A stretch of DNA of 64,000 nt, taken from NCBI GenBank assembly GCA_910574995.1, contig CAJTCS010000001.1, positions 248,001 to 312,000 of the forward strand, read 5' to 3'. The notes under the pieces are model-generated. The model saw nothing but the letters and a program-made list of their open reading frames with translations. It ran no database searches and had not been told where the DNA came from. Made by a program: the position numbers and the translations under genes. Positions 7,820 to 16,903 of this stretch are shown one piece after another (the first letter of the stretch is position 1; each line of letters starts with the position of its first letter). The stretch comes from Oscillospiraceae bacterium (GTDB lineage Bacteria > Bacillota > Clostridia > Oscillospirales > Acutalibacteraceae).

Positions 7820-10105
7820 TTAGCGCCCGGCGCGCTGGCGGTTGAAGTTAATAAGGCAGCCTGCCTTGACGATTTCCCGTTCGTTTTCGGTCATAGCGGC
7901 CAGGCAGAGGGAAATAGGCTGTACGCCGCTATCCTTAAGGACATAGCCTGTCAGGGCGCTTTGGGCCTTGTCCAGGGCCGTGCGCACGCCGGGGACATAG
8001 ATATAGTCGCCTACCTCAAAGGCCGGATCGCCTTCCAGCTGGAAGGGCAGCATGCCCCAGTTCATCACGTTAGAGCGGTAACGCTTGGTGGCGTACTCTT
8101 GGGTGATGTTGGCCAGGCCGCCTATCACACGCTGGCAAGAGGCCGCCTGTTCCCGGGCAGAGCCGTCGCCGGGCTTTACCGCGTAAAGGACAGAGCCGAT
8201 TTCGGTTTCGGCGGGCTGGGTGTTCTCCTGGCCGGGGATGGAGCGGATTAAACCATATATTTTTTGTAACCCGGGTTCCAGGGCGGTCACGTCCTCGCCG
8301 GCGGCGCGGGCTTTCTCCAGCTTGTCCACCTCTTTCGAACGCCCTACATAGCCGGGGTCCCGGCGGCTTAGGGTGAATTCCGCCAGGCCCAGGGGGTTAG
8401 AGCGGTAGGAGGAGGTCTCGCCAGAGGGGATGAGCTCGTCGGTGGTGGTGACCGGATCCAGGATTTTAGAACATACTTTTAAAAGGATGTTTTCCGTCAG
8501 GGCCCCCATTTGGGGCCAGTCTTTGATGTTGGGGCCGTATACCAGGCCTTCCCCGGTTGCCTTGCCGAAGCCCTGGTATACCCGGCGGTCGTATACGCCC
8601 TTGTCAAAGGCATATTCCGGCACGCTACCCCAGCAGTCCAGGGCCTGGGCGCTGGTAAGTATGCCGCCGTTTGCCGCCGTGGCCGCGATAGAGCGGGCGT
8701 CCATCAGGGCAACGGCGCTCATTTGGCCGTTGCCGGGCTTCGAGCCCTCCCGGTTGGGGAAGTTCCGGGTGGTGTGGCGGATGGACAGGCCGTTGTGGCA
8801 GGGGGTGTCCCCCGCGCCGAAGCAAGGCCCGCAGAAAGCCGTGCGCACCACGGCCCCGGCTTCCATCAAATCGGCCACAAAGCCTTTTTTGGTCAGGTCT
8901 AAGAACACCGGCTGGGAAGAGGGGTACACCGCCAGGGAGAACTCCCCGGCCCCGCAGCTTTTGCCCCGCAGGGCGTTGGCGGCTTCCACCACGTTGGTGT
9001 AGTTGCCCCCGGCACAGCCCGCGATGACCCCCTGCTGGACATGGAGCCTGCCGTCCACGATTTTGTCTGTCAGGGTGTAGCCCGCCCGGCCGCCGGAAAC
9101 CCGGGCGGCTTCCTTTTCCACTTCCCGGAGGATATCGGGGAGGTTCTCGTTCAGGGCGTCGATCTCATACACGTTAGAGGGGTGGAAGGGCAGGGCGACC
9201 ATGGGCTTTATGGAGGACAGGTCCACCTGGACGCAGCCGTCGTAATAAGCTATGCCGGCGGGGTTCAGCTCTTGGTAATCTGCCCCGCGGCCGTGGGCCT
9301 CCAGGTATGCCTTGGTGTCCCCGTCCGTGCGCCAGATGGAGGAAAGGCAGGTGGTCTCGGTGGTCATCACGTCCACGCCGTTGCGGTAGTCGGTGGACAT
9401 GGAGGACACGCCGGGCCCTACGAACTCCATCACCTTGTTTTTTACATAGCCGTTCTGGAACACAGCGCCGATAATGGCCAGGGCGATGTCCTGGGGCCCT
9501 ACATAGGGCTGGGGCTTCCCGGTCAGGTACACGGCCACCACGCCCGGGTACTGGATGTCATAGGTGTCCCGCAGCAGCTGCTTCACCAGCTCGCCGCCGC
9601 CCTCGCCGATAGCCATAGCGCCCAGGGCGCCGTAGCGGGTGTGGGAATCGGAGCCTAAAACCATCTTCCCGCAGCCCGCGTGCATTTCCCGCATATACTG
9701 GTGTATGACAGCCATGTGGGGGGGCACATATACGCCGCCGTATTTTTTAGCGGCGGAAAGGCCGAACATGTGGTCGTCCTCATTGATGGTGCCGCCCACG
9801 GCGCACAGCGTGTTGTGGCAGTTGGTAAGCACATAGGGCAGGGGGAACTCCGTCATGCCGGAAGCCTTGGCGGTCTGCACGATGCCCACGAAGGTGATGT
9901 CGTGGGAGGCCATCGCGTCAAAGCGCAGGCGCAGGCTTTCCATGCTGCCAGAGGTGTTGTGGGCCTGTAGGATCGAATAGGCCATCGTGCCTTTCTTCGC
10001 TTCCTGGGGGTCTGCCTGGGCGTCCAGGCGGGCGGGCGCCTCGGCAGCGGGGACAAGGGTTTCCCCGTTTAACAGGAATACGCCGCCATCGTATAATTTT
10101 ACCAT
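7820..10105 (-). CDS. Aconitase-superfamily hydratase, YbhJ type
   Basis: The 761-residue protein is an aconitase-fold hydratase of the YbhJ group, named after an E. coli protein whose substrate is unsettled. It should isomerise or hydrate a tricarboxylic-type acid using a [4Fe-4S] cluster. Likely cluster cysteines lie in [12 protein letters not shown] near residue 365 and [16 protein letters not shown] near residue 430. [12 protein letters not shown] near residue 170 is a typical aconitase motif, and the C-terminal swivel domain contains [13 protein letters not shown]. The ATG at 10105 follows AGGAGGAAAGACC. It is followed by the hairpin-rich gap and is probably transcribed alone. The role in central carbon metabolism is inferred. 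Confidence 0.88.
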   Translation of the reverse strand: MVKLYDGGVFLLNGETLVPAAEAPARLDAQADPQEAKKGTMAYSILQAHNTSGSMESLRLRFDAMASHDITFVGIVQTAKASGMTEFPLPYVLTNCHNTLCAVGGTINEDDHMFGLSAAKKYGGVYVPPHMAVIHQYMREMHAGCGKMVLGSDSHTRYGALGAMAIGEGGGELVKQLLRDTYDIQYPGVVAVYLTGKPQPYVGPQDIALAIIGAVFQNGYVKNKVMEFVGPGVSSMSTDYRNGVDVMTTETTCLSSIWRTDGDTKAYLEAHGRGADYQELNPAGIAYYDGCVQVDLSSIKPMVALPFHPSNVYEIDALNENLPDILREVEKEAARVSGGRAGYTLTDKIVDGRLHVQQGVIAGCAGGNYTNVVEAANALRGKSCGAGEFSLAVYPSSQPVFLDLTKKGFVADLMEAGAVVRTAFCGPCFGAGDTPCHNGLSIRHTTRNFPNREGSKPGNGQMSAVALMDARSIAATAANGGILTSAQALDCWGSVPEYAFDKGVYDRRVYQGFGKATGEGLVYGPNIKDWPQMGALTENILLKVCSKILDPVTTTDELIPSGETSSYRSNPLGLAEFTLSRRDPGYVGRSKEVDKLEKARAAGEDVTALEPGLQKIYGLIRSIPGQENTQPAETEIGSVLYAVKPGDGSAREQAASCQRVIGGLANITQEYATKRYRSNVMNWGMLPFQLEGDPAFEVGDYIYVPGVRTALDKAQSALTGYVLKDSGVQPISLCLAAMTENEREIVKAGCLINFNRQRAGR

Positions 10106-10191
10106 GGTCTTTCCTCCTTGGTGCTGTTTCGTTTGTATACTGCAATTTTACCCCACCCGGGGCGGTAAGTCAACAGGGGCGCGCGGGCGGC

Positions 10192-10228
10192 AAAATAAAA
10201 AGGCCCGCGGAAAGCTGCCTTTCGCGGG
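10192..10228 (-). terminator. Intrinsic terminator of the XRE gene at 10.2 kb
   Basis: On the minus strand, CCCGCGAAAG (complement of 10219-10228) pairs with CTTTCCGCGGG (complement of 10204-10214) with one bulged base, followed by CCTTTTTATTTT. It lies just after the stop of the 118-residue regulator and insulates the hydratase gene. Confidence 0.85.
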
Positions 10229-10238
10229 TCCTGCAAGG

Positions 10239-10595
10239 TTATTCCCCTGTTTTTTCCGGTGCCTCCCCCCTCCGGCTGCGGGCTACCAGTTCTTTTTCAG
10301 ACGGGGTCAGCTCTCCCAGGCGCGAGGGCTCTAAGGCAGGGGCGTAATCCGGGCAGGCGCGGGCTTGCTCCAGCCCAGCCCACCTTTCCGGGTATAGGAA
10401 GCAGGCGGGCGGCACATCGAAGGCCCTGCCCAGGGCCAGCAGCTCCTGGGCATTGGGGATCACCCGGCCCGACTCGTAATACACATAGGTTGATAAGCGT
10501 ATCCCTAGTGCATGGGCCACGTTCTCCTGGCTGAAGCCGCAGGCGCGCCGCAGCGCCCGCAGCATTTTGGCCAGGTCTTCTGTGTACTTTGTCAT
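10239..10595 (-). CDS. XRE-family transcriptional regulator, 118 residues
   Basis: An N-terminal helix-turn-helix of the Cro/C1 type spans about residues 8-62: LRALRRACGFSQENVAHALG, then STYVYYESGRVIPNAQELLALGRAFDV. The C-terminal 50 residues are charged and show no known domain. I start at ATG 10593-10595 because GGAAAAGGGGA lies about 7 bases upstream; an ATG two codons earlier overlaps that site. It is divergent from a second small XRE gene at 10788, and a long palindrome lies between them, a layout that suggests autoregulation or cross-regulation. Its target is unknown. Confidence 0.85.
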   Translation of the reverse strand: MTKYTEDLAKMLRALRRACGFSQENVAHALGIRLSTYVYYESGRVIPNAQELLALGRAFDVPPACFLYPERWAGLEQARACPDYAPALEPSRLGELTPSEKELVARSRRGEAPEKTGE

Positions 10596-10686
10596 GTGCA
10601 TTCCCCTTTTCCGGTTTCAAGTTTCCCGCCTCCCCGCGGTATGCCACGGTTTGCCCCAAAAACGGCACAAGGGGGGAGGGGCGGGA

Positions 10687-10731
10687 ATTGCTAACTCAAT
10701 AGGGTTATTTTAACCCTATTGAGTTAGCAAT
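10687..10731. promoter_or_regulatory. 45-bp perfect palindrome between divergent XRE genes
   Basis: Two 21-base arms (10687-10707 and 10711-10731) are exactly complementary around a TTT loop. The arms start ATTGCTAACTCAATAGGG. It lies centrally between the two divergent regulators, about 90 bases from one start and 57 from the other. It could be a regulator operator or the end structure of a small mobile element. No T-run follows on either side, so it is not a typical terminator. Confidence 0.65.
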
Positions 10732-10750
10732 GTCAAGCTATTTTGGGTAT

Positions 10751-10778
10751 CCTCAATTTATCAAATTCGAAATTGAGG
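10751..10778 (+). promoter_or_regulatory. Hairpin that can mask the ribosome binding site of the downstream XRE gene
   Basis: CCTCAATTT (10751-10759) is exactly complementary to AAATTGAGG (10770-10778). The right arm contains the GAGG that serves as ribosome binding site for the ATG at 10788. In mRNA this would sequester the site, suggesting translational control. The effect is inferred from sequence only. Confidence 0.5.
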
Positions 10779-10787
10779 TGCCTTTTT

Positions 10788-11030
10788 ATGAAAGTTGGAG
10801 CAGCGGTAAGCCGGCGTATCCTGGCCCTGTGCGAAGAACGGGGCATTTCTGTAAACAAGCTGTGTACCATCAGCGGGATCACCCAATCTACCATAAACAA
10901 TATCATCAGCGGCCGGAACAAAAGCGCCACAGTCGCCACCATTAAAAAAGTGTGCGACGGCCTGGAGATCACTTTGGGGGAGTTCTTTTCTACGCCGGAA
11001 TTCGACACGCTGGAGCAGGAGATACAATAA
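10788..11030 (+). CDS. Small XRE-family regulator, 80 residues
   Basis: The protein is essentially one Cro/C1-type helix-turn-helix domain: SRRILALCEERGISVNKLCTISGITQSTINNIISGRN covers the DNA-binding helices, followed by KSATVATIKKVCDGLEITLGEFF. This is the usual single-domain repressor of mobile or accessory regions. The ATG at 10788 is preceded by TTGAGGTG at a proper distance; an upstream in-frame start at 10743 would run through the hairpin and lacks a good site. It is divergent from the other XRE gene. Its targets are unknown. Confidence 0.88.
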   Translation: MKVGAAVSRRILALCEERGISVNKLCTISGITQSTINNIISGRNKSATVATIKKVCDGLEITLGEFFSTPEFDTLEQEIQ

Positions 11031-11350
11031 CGCCCCCTGGGGCCTGGGCCATAATAAAGCATGTAAAAAAACGCAGCGCGGGGGGATGTCTATTTGAGTG
11101 TGTTTTAATTATATATAGAATTTTAATTGCTGTCAATATGAGTAATAAAGAAACCTTTTGGATATAATGGGGATATCATAACCCCATTACAGGCTGCCCC
11201 TGCGAACAGCAGTTTGGGAAAATGCGCGGCCAAGGGGTGTTAGGCCTCTTGCGGGGCTTTGCCGCGGGCCATGCCGCACGCTGGCAGCATTTTTCCAACT
11301 ATTTATTCTATAGCGGAAGTAGCCATTTTAGAGTACCAGGAGGGTCGTTT
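11031..11350. other. 320-base gap with an inverted repeat and a dispersed hairpin motif
   Basis: No gene is seen. TAATGGGG (11165-11172) and CCCCATTA (11182-11189) form an inverted repeat around a nine-base centre, overlapping a TATAAT-like box at 11163-11168. At 11226-11262 lies a relative of the hairpin motif at 346-381. The stretch 11104-11160 is AT-rich and is the likely promoter zone of the Arc-like gene. Confidence 0.45.
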
Positions 11351-11575
11351 ATGCCGAGTGGCCGCCACCAGAACCCGCAGTATGCCCTGCGTATCCCCGA
11401 GACCACCATGGACAAGCTGAAATATGTCGCAGAGTACAACGGGCGCTCTGCCAACCGGGAGATCGAACAGCTTATTCTGGCGCACATTGCCGCATTTGAA
11501 CGGAAGCACGGGGCCATCGCCCTGACGCCGGAGGACTATGCCTTTATCCGCAAGCGCAACAAGCCCAGGGGATAG
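11351..11575 (+). CDS. Arc-like ribbon-helix-helix protein, 74 residues
   Basis: The segment NPQYALRIPETTMDKLKYVAEYNGRSANREIEQLILAHIAAFE-type layout (beta strand, helix, turn with GRSANREI, helix) is that of Arc/MetJ-type DNA-binding proteins, which act as dimers on operators. The C-terminal tail ends in KRNKPRG. AGGAGG lies 8 bases before the ATG at 11351, so I exclude the longer upstream extension. It is alone between gaps, 78 bases before apbE on the same strand. No toxin partner is visible, so an antitoxin role is not supported. Confidence 0.8.
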   Translation: MPSGRHQNPQYALRIPETTMDKLKYVAEYNGRSANREIEQLILAHIAAFERKHGAIALTPEDYAFIRKRNKPRG

Positions 11576-11653
11576 GGCCCGCGCGCCGGCAAGTCTTGAC
11601 ATAAAAGCCCTTATAGCGTATTGTATTACGCAGTATGCTTGAGAGGTGATCCC

Positions 11654-12670
11654 ATGATGGGAAAAAAGAAACCCGCCCTATTTGTCTGTTGTGGCCTGGC
11701 GGCGGCAGCCTTGCTGATTGGGTTCCTCCTATTGCGCCCCCAGGAGGAGCCCTTTTCCCTCTCCACTTTTGCCATGGGCTCGTATGTCCAGCAGACGGTG
11801 TATGGCCCCGGGGGAGGGGAGGCCGCCCGGCAGGCCGCCGAGGCCGTTGCCCAGCTGGAGAACCAGATCTCCTGGCGGCGGGAGGGCGGCGCGGTCTGGC
11901 AATTGAATGAAAGCGCCGGGGCCGGGGCCGTGGGGCTGGATGGGCAGGTTCGGCAGGTGCTGGAAACGGCCCTGGCCGTCTGCGGGGCCAGCGGCGGGGC
12001 CTTTGACGTGACCATCGCGCCGGTAAGCCGCCTGTGGGATTTTGACAACGCGCCCCACCTGCCTGGGGACGCGGAATTGCAAGGCGCCTTGGCTTTGGTC
12101 GGTTACCAGGGCCTTTCTGTCACGTCGGAAGGCGCGGCCCTGGCCCAGCCCGGCATGGCGGTGGATTTGGGTGCGGCGGGCAAGGGCGCGGCCTGCGACG
12201 CCGCCATAAGCTGCTACCAGTTGGCAGGGGTAGAAAGCGCCGTGGTGGCGGCGGGGGGCAGCGTAGGCCTATACGGGGAAAAGCCCGGCGGGGGGCTTTG
12301 GCGGGTTCGTGTGCGGGACCCCGACGGCCAGGGCTCGCTGGGCGTTTTGCAGCTGGGACCCGGGTTTGTGTCCACCTCGGGCAGCTATGAGAAATATTTT
12401 GAAGAGGGCGGGGCCGTGTACCACCACCTGTTGGACCCCCGTACCGGGTACCCGGCGGAAAGCGGCCTTGTGTCCGTGACAGTGGTAAGCGGGAACGGGG
12501 CCCTTAGCGACTGCCTGTCCACGGCCTGTTTTGTACTGGGGTATGAAAAAAGCCTGCCCTTGTTGGAACAGTTCGGCGCGCAGGCGCTGTTTGTGGACGA
12601 AAGCCGCGCTATCTCCCTGACCCCTGGCCTGGAAGGGGCTTTTGCCCTGGAGCAGGGGGCGGACGGGTAG
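11654..12670 (+). CDS. apbE: FAD:protein FMN transferase (ApbE family)
   Basis: ApbE attaches FMN covalently to threonine of extracytoplasmic flavoproteins such as Rnf and Nqr subunits. The 338-residue protein begins with a membrane anchor or signal segment (FVCCGLAAAALLIGFLLL, about residues 8-26), as expected outside the cell. Family motifs are TFAMGSYVQQTVYG near residue 38, VDLGAAGKGAACDAA near 175, and LLDPRTGYPAESGLVSVTVV near 265, followed by a DCLSTACFVLG segment. The start at ATG 11654 follows GAGAGGTG; a second ATG comes directly after. No Rnf genes lie in the window. A nearby candidate substrate is not evident. Confidence 0.9.
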   Translation: MMGKKKPALFVCCGLAAAALLIGFLLLRPQEEPFSLSTFAMGSYVQQTVYGPGGGEAARQAAEAVAQLENQISWRREGGAVWQLNESAGAGAVGLDGQVRQVLETALAVCGASGGAFDVTIAPVSRLWDFDNAPHLPGDAELQGALALVGYQGLSVTSEGAALAQPGMAVDLGAAGKGAACDAAISCYQLAGVESAVVAAGGSVGLYGEKPGGGLWRVRVRDPDGQGSLGVLQLGPGFVSTSGSYEKYFEEGGAVYHHLLDPRTGYPAESGLVSVTVVSGNGALSDCLSTACFVLGYEKSLPLLEQFGAQALFVDESRAISLTPGLEGAFALEQGADG

Positions 12671-12744
12671 GGGCAAGGTCAAAAGTAGATAAAAAACCGG
12701 GACGGGAGGGGAAAAAGTTTTCCCCCCCCGTCTTCCTTTGCTGT

Positions 12745-12753
12745 GCTATAATA
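12745..12753 (+). promoter_or_regulatory. Extended -10 promoter of asnA
   Basis: TGCTATAAT contains a TG-n extension and a perfect TATAAT box at 12748-12753. The -35 region is a C-rich tract and is poor, which fits an extended -10 promoter. It lies 50 bases before the asnA start. Confidence 0.55.
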
Positions 12754-12803
12754 AGGTTATCTAAAAAAGATTCCCCCAAGGGGCAAAGAGAGAAGGGCTT
12801 TCC

Positions 12804-13805
12804 ATGACTGTCATCCCCCCCCGCTATAAGGCGGTCCTGCGGCTGTATGAGACCCAAAAGGCCATCGGCCTTATCAAGAACGTGTTCCAGGTGAAGCTGT
12901 GCGCCGCCCTGCATTTGAAACGTGTCACAGCCCCCCTGTTCGTAGACCCGGCCACAGGCCTGAACGACGACCTGAACGGCGTGGAGCGCCCTGTATCCTT
13001 CGATATACCCGCCGTGGGGAAGGACGCCCAAGTGGTGCACTCTTTGGCCAAGTGGAAACGCCTGGCCCTGCATGACTATGAATTTTTCGTGGGCAACGGC
13101 CTTGTTACGGACATGAACGCTATCCGCCGGGACGAGGAGCTGGATAACCTCCATTCTGTCTATGTGGACCAATGGGACTGGGAAAAGGTTATCGACCGCT
13201 CTATGCGCAACGTGGAATACCTGTACGACACGGTGCAGCGCATCGTCAGCGCCATTTGCGGCACCCTGGACGAGCTGAAGTGGCAATTCCCAGACCTGGG
13301 TACCCAGCTGTGCCGGGAGGTGCATTTCTGTACAGCACAGGAATTGGAGGACCGCTGGCCCCAGCTTTCCCCCAAAGAGCGGGAAAACGCCATTGCAAAA
13401 GAGCACAAAACCGTGTTTGTCGGGCAGATTGGCGGCAAGCTGCAAAGCGGCCGGCGCCACGATGGCCGGGCCCCGGACTATGACGACTGGCAGCTGAACG
13501 GCGATTTGCTGTTCTGGCATGAGGCTTTGGGGCTAGCCCTGGAAATTAGCAGCATGGGCATCCGGGTAGACGCGGAAAGCCTTTCCCGCCAGCTGGCCGA
13601 GGCCGGCTGCGAAGAGCGCCGGGCATTGCCCTTCCATCAAATGCTTCTGCGGGATGAATTGCCCCTGACCATTGGCGGCGGCATTGGCCAAAGCCGCCTG
13701 TGTATGCTGTTGCTGGGCAAGGCCCACATCGGCGAGGTGCAGGCTTCCCTTTGGGACGAGGAGACCCGGCGGGTTTGCAAAGAGGCGCATGTTACCCTTT
13801 TATAA
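12804..13805 (+). CDS. asnA: Aspartate-ammonia ligase (asparagine synthetase A)
   Basis: AsnA makes asparagine from aspartate, ammonia and ATP, using a class II aminoacyl-tRNA synthetase-like fold. The 333-residue length is normal. Landmarks are [15 protein letters not shown] at the N-terminus, [15 protein letters not shown] near residue 52, and the C-terminal [23 protein letters not shown], which corresponds to synthetase motif 3. The ATG at 12804 has AGAGAGAAGGG upstream. A bidirectional terminator follows. No T-box is seen in the 130-base leader. Identification is secure. Confidence 0.95.
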   Translation: MTVIPPRYKAVLRLYETQKAIGLIKNVFQVKLCAALHLKRVTAPLFVDPATGLNDDLNGVERPVSFDIPAVGKDAQVVHSLAKWKRLALHDYEFFVGNGLVTDMNAIRRDEELDNLHSVYVDQWDWEKVIDRSMRNVEYLYDTVQRIVSAICGTLDELKWQFPDLGTQLCREVHFCTAQELEDRWPQLSPKERENAIAKEHKTVFVGQIGGKLQSGRRHDGRAPDYDDWQLNGDLLFWHEALGLALEISSMGIRVDAESLSRQLAEAGCEERRALPFHQMLLRDELPLTIGGGIGQSRLCMLLLGKAHIGEVQASLWDEETRRVCKEAHVTLL

Positions 13806-13840
13806 GAGCGCATCCCATGTCCGCCCGCGCTTTTGGCTTT

Positions 13841-14257
13841 TCAAGGCCAAATCTTCCAGACGAAAAAAAGCCCCGGGGTCCCGGGGCTTTTTTTCGCGAA
13901 TACTTTATTATATCCACAGGATGTGAACGCACGACTAAAAAGATATTTTCTCCAAATCAGTGTGCGTATCCGAACCCTCACATCAAACTGGTATTGTTTG
14001 TTCAACTTCCAATCCTCCCGCACCGGCCGGTCATCATACTCCATCGGATGATTTTCCAGCCCCTCTAGGATAGTAAAAATTTCATCCAGCCGGGACTGTG
14101 TGTATTCTTGTTCCTGTTGCACATTGCCATACTGAGCTAGCTGCTGCTCTAGGTTGTTCTTTTCAGCCATGAGCGCTGTGGCCCGCTGCTCATCGAATTC
14201 CTCGACCGTATCGGTAGCTATGGCCTGTAACATATGGAGCGGAATCGATATCCGCAT
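13841..14257 (-). pseudogene. C-terminal coiled-coil piece of a large serine recombinase
   Basis: The segment TVEEFDEQRATALMAEKNNL through EIFTILEGLENHPMEYDD is the coiled-coil and C-terminal part typical of large serine recombinases. The frame then runs into unrelated sequence and the asnA terminator, so the true C-terminus is missing or replaced. It overlaps the preceding recombinase piece in another frame, which marks a frameshift or deletion junction near 14200-14257. There is no catalytic domain. I read it as debris of an integrated element. Confidence 0.65.
13863..13894 (+). terminator. Bidirectional intrinsic terminator after asnA
   Basis: GCCCCGGG (13870-13877) pairs with CCCGGGGC (13880-13887), with seven A on the left and seven T on the right. 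It can stop transcripts from asnA and from the recombinase remnants on the other strand. Confidence 0.9.
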
Positions 14258-14933
14258 ATTTCATGGAAACACACTCCAACATCTTCTTTCTCAAGGTATT
14301 TTTATCGTAATCGAGGGTATCCAATGTCCGGGCAATTTCGTTCTCCATCTTGCGAACCTGCACACTTGACCCATGCGCTGGTTCAGCGGGAATTTGCACC
14401 AACTCAGGATTGACAACCAGACGGTTAAGCAGTACAGTTATATCATCCAGCAGGTCGCTGTCAGCCTTGTGAATTACTGTGCGGCAGTCCGTGTTGGAGC
14501 ATATCCACCGCTGCTGGCACTTCTTGAACCGGCTGTCGTACCGACGGTTCATTTCAGAACCGCAGGCCGGGCAAATTATCGGCACATCTATATGAAAAAT
14601 CTCATGGCTGCGGTCAGTGCCATGCTGAGTATTCTTTTGAGCTTTCATCTCTATCATGGCCTGGTGAGTTTTCTCATCAATGATTGCCGGAAAACCGTCC
14701 TTGCCGGTGTATCGTTCATCCTCTATCAGCCGCATGATGCGGGATTTGTTCCAGCCGGTAACGCCGGGCTGATACTCGATATTTTCATCGTTCAGGTGGC
14801 TGGCAATTTCCAGCAGAGACATACCGTTATGGTACTCGCTGAAAATGCGCTTTATTATGGCAATTTCCTGAGGATGGATGACTATTACGCCTTTTTGATA
14901 CTGATACCCGAACGGAACATTCCTCTTTTTCAT
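14190..14933 (-). pseudogene. Recombinase-domain protein without catalytic domain
   Basis: The frame starts MKKRNVPFGYQYQ (the ATG at 14933 is better than 14945) and goes directly into the recombinase domain, VIHPQEIAIIKRIFSEYHNG. A zinc beta-ribbon follows (CPACGSEMNRR ... CSNTDC). The resolvase catalytic domain with its serine is absent. Short proteins of this kind are known beside full recombinases in Firmicutes integrative elements, so the lack of a catalytic domain may be original. However, the C-terminus (SYRYGRGIR) shifts out of the family pattern where the next frame begins. It follows the upstream recombinase fragment with a four-codon overlap, as in an operon. Confidence 0.7.
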
Positions 14934-15124
14934 GCCGTGTGACACCTCACATTCTTTGGAATTTGTTCCGTAAAGGCCAGTCCACCGACGATATGAAAGG
15001 TCAGTTTTGAATTGTCCACGACTGTGATACTCTGCACAATTTCCTCGAACAGTGCTTGGCTGAACGGCGTACCCGGTACATATCCCGCCATGGTGTCATC
15101 CAGCGATTTCAGCGTGTATATCAA
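14930..15124 (-). pseudogene. C-terminal fragment of a serine recombinase, shifted out of frame from 15.1-16.4 kb
   Basis: The 64 residues contain FEEIVQSITVVDNSKLTFHI followed by GGLAFTEQI, the usual end of a large serine recombinase. The frame begins inside the stop region of the preceding recombinase (15121-15124), so a single frameshift appears to have split one original gene in two. Confidence 0.7.
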
Positions 15125-16392
15125 TTCATCATCTTCATTCTCTGCAAGCCCTTCTTGCGATCCAGCCGCAGGGCGTTGATTTTATTGCTTATTACTGAGG
15201 ATTGCGCGGCGAAGTCAGTTGCGTTCAGAACGCCGTTGGTGTGGAGCCGGGCGACCACCAGATTCTGCGCACTCAGGTCGGCTATCTGCTTATCTATCTG
15301 CCGTATCTTATCTTGGCTTTCGCCGCCACGGTTCTGCATCATCTCCAACTGATGGATAAGGGTACCGAATAGGTCATTGCGGTGGGCAGACAGCTTATCC
15401 ACCATTAAGCAAAAAGCATCGTAGACAGCATTTTCCCTCACACGCCTGCTCTGGCAGTTTGTGGCACCAGCCGCCTTGCCGCTGCACAGCCAGTAGGCGG
15501 TACCGTTCAGGAGCAGCCTGCGGAACGAGCGGCCACATTCTGGACAGTGAAGGATACCGGTCAGGAGATGCACACCCTCGCGCTTATGGCTGATATTGCG
15601 CGATTTTTGCAACTCCTGCGCCGCCTGATAGGTTTCCCGGCTGATGATGGGAGGGTTACTGTTCTCCACATAATACTGCGGTTTTTCGCCGCGATTCTTT
15701 TTCTTTCTGAATGGCAGGGTATCCGTGGTGAACTTCTTTTGCAGGAGGGCATCGCCCATATAGCGTTCGTTTCTGATAACATAGTCGATCGTGGTATGGT
15801 GCCATTTTTGTTGTCCGTGCCGTCGGGAAACACCCTCCGCGTTGAGGATATTGGCAATATTCTGCTTACCGATCCCCTGCAAGTAAAGGTCAAAAATGCG
15901 GCGAATCACAGCCGCCTCATCCTCCTTGACCACATCCCTGTCCTTATAGAGCGCGGCCCATTCCCGTTCCCCGCCGTAAAGGGCGGCGGCTATTTTCTCC
16001 CTGTACCCGCCCCGGCACCAGGCGGCAAGGGTATCCCGCCGGAATTCCTCATCCGATATGGGCAGGTAGCCCGGCTTCTCCGGGAAGGGGGATACCTCAA
16101 AGCCGCATATGTTTTCATTACAAGCAGGGGTCATCTGGTTTTCCCCCCCTCTCCGGGCATTTTCCTGCTTCTTCATGCAAAAAGCCAGTTCCTGGTTTGC
16201 CCTGGCGAGCAAGTCCTTCATAGCCAAAAGCGGATCGGAGAAATAGTGCCCCCAGAAATAGTCCGTGCCGTTTTTGCAGGCCCAGCTCACAAACTGTGAG
16301 GGGGCCTTGCTGTGTACTCCCATTACAAACTCCGTCTCACCAACGTGGACAGAATCTGTAATGATATAACCCGCGTTTATCCTTATACTCAT
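15121..16392 (-). pseudogene. Chimeric protein: small element protein fused to a recombinase lacking its catalytic domain
   Basis: Residues 1-70 (starting MSIRINAGYIITDSVHVGET, with NGTDYFWGHYF) resemble a small protein found beside recombinases in Firmicutes integrative elements. From about residue 95 the frame continues into recombinase sequence: VKEDEAAVIRRIFDLYLQGIGKQN is the recombinase domain and CPECGRSFRR with a later Cys pair is the zinc ribbon. A coiled coil follows, then an early stop. The resolvase domain that carries the catalytic serine is missing. GGAGGTG precedes the ATG at 16392. The fusion probably arose by internal deletion between adjacent element genes. The C-terminus is in the frame-shifted piece at 14930-15124. 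Confidence 0.7.
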
Positions 16393-16394
16393 AG

Positions 16395-16577
16395 CTAAAG
16401 CACCTCCATCTGATTTTTTCTTCTTTCCCCGCGCCGCAGGAAATCCAGCCCTTGATGGCGCAGGCTGGCTTCTATTTCCTTCCAGTTTTCCATTTGCTCT
16501 TTCAGCATCTTGTCATGGCTTTCCCTGTACTCCCGTCTTAGCTGGGCAACCTTTCCGCCTATGGTATCCGCTTGGGC
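16395..16577 (-). pseudogene. C-terminal fragment of an unidentified element protein
   Basis: The last 50-60 residues before the stop at 16395 are strongly helical and charged (LRREYRESHDKMLKEQMENW, RRGERRKNQMEVL). The stop lies three bases before the next start, with that gene's ribosome binding site inside this frame, a coupled arrangement typical of real genes. Upstream the frame becomes unlike protein. I do not recognise the family. Confidence 0.4.
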
Positions 16578-16660
16578 CGGGTGCAATGGCACACCCACGC
16601 CACCCGGCAAAAGCAGGAACAAGCCGCAGAAAAGATGGGAAATTTCATGGACAAGGTCAT

Positions 16661-16822
16661 GTGAGTGTGGGTCAAACGAGAAAAACGGCTGGAACTTCCT
16701 ACCCGGAGGTATCCAGCCGCTTCCGTTTATTTCGGCGTGTGGGGTGAGCGAGCGCCAGTGGCGCTCATGTGCGAACCGACCGAGCCGACAGGCGAGACCA
16801 CGGTGTGGGTCAAAAAGAGAGA
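16661..16822. repeat. Direct repeats and hairpins in the remnant zone
   Basis: GTGTGGGTCAAA occurs at 16665-16676 and 16803-16814. Between them lie two hairpins: CGGCTGGA/TCCAGCCG (16686-16719) and GAGCGCCA/TGGCGCTC (16750-16766). No reading frame here is convincing. It could be a structured RNA or transfer-origin-like sequence of the decayed element, or chance structure in GC-rich DNA. Confidence 0.4.
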
Positions 16823-16903
16823 AGGCACAGGAGCTTTCCTGCGCCAATTTTATACATGCCCTCAAAATCTGCACCGCTAAACAAAGAAAAAGGCTGTCTC
16901 CCC

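Noticed and set aside
11351-11575. Arc-like protein as antitoxin of a toxin-antitoxin pair
   Set aside because: No small partner gene is adjacent on either side.
12671-12803. T-box leader before asnA
   Set aside because: The leader is only 130 bases and lacks the T-box core and specifier stem; an ordinary promoter is visible.
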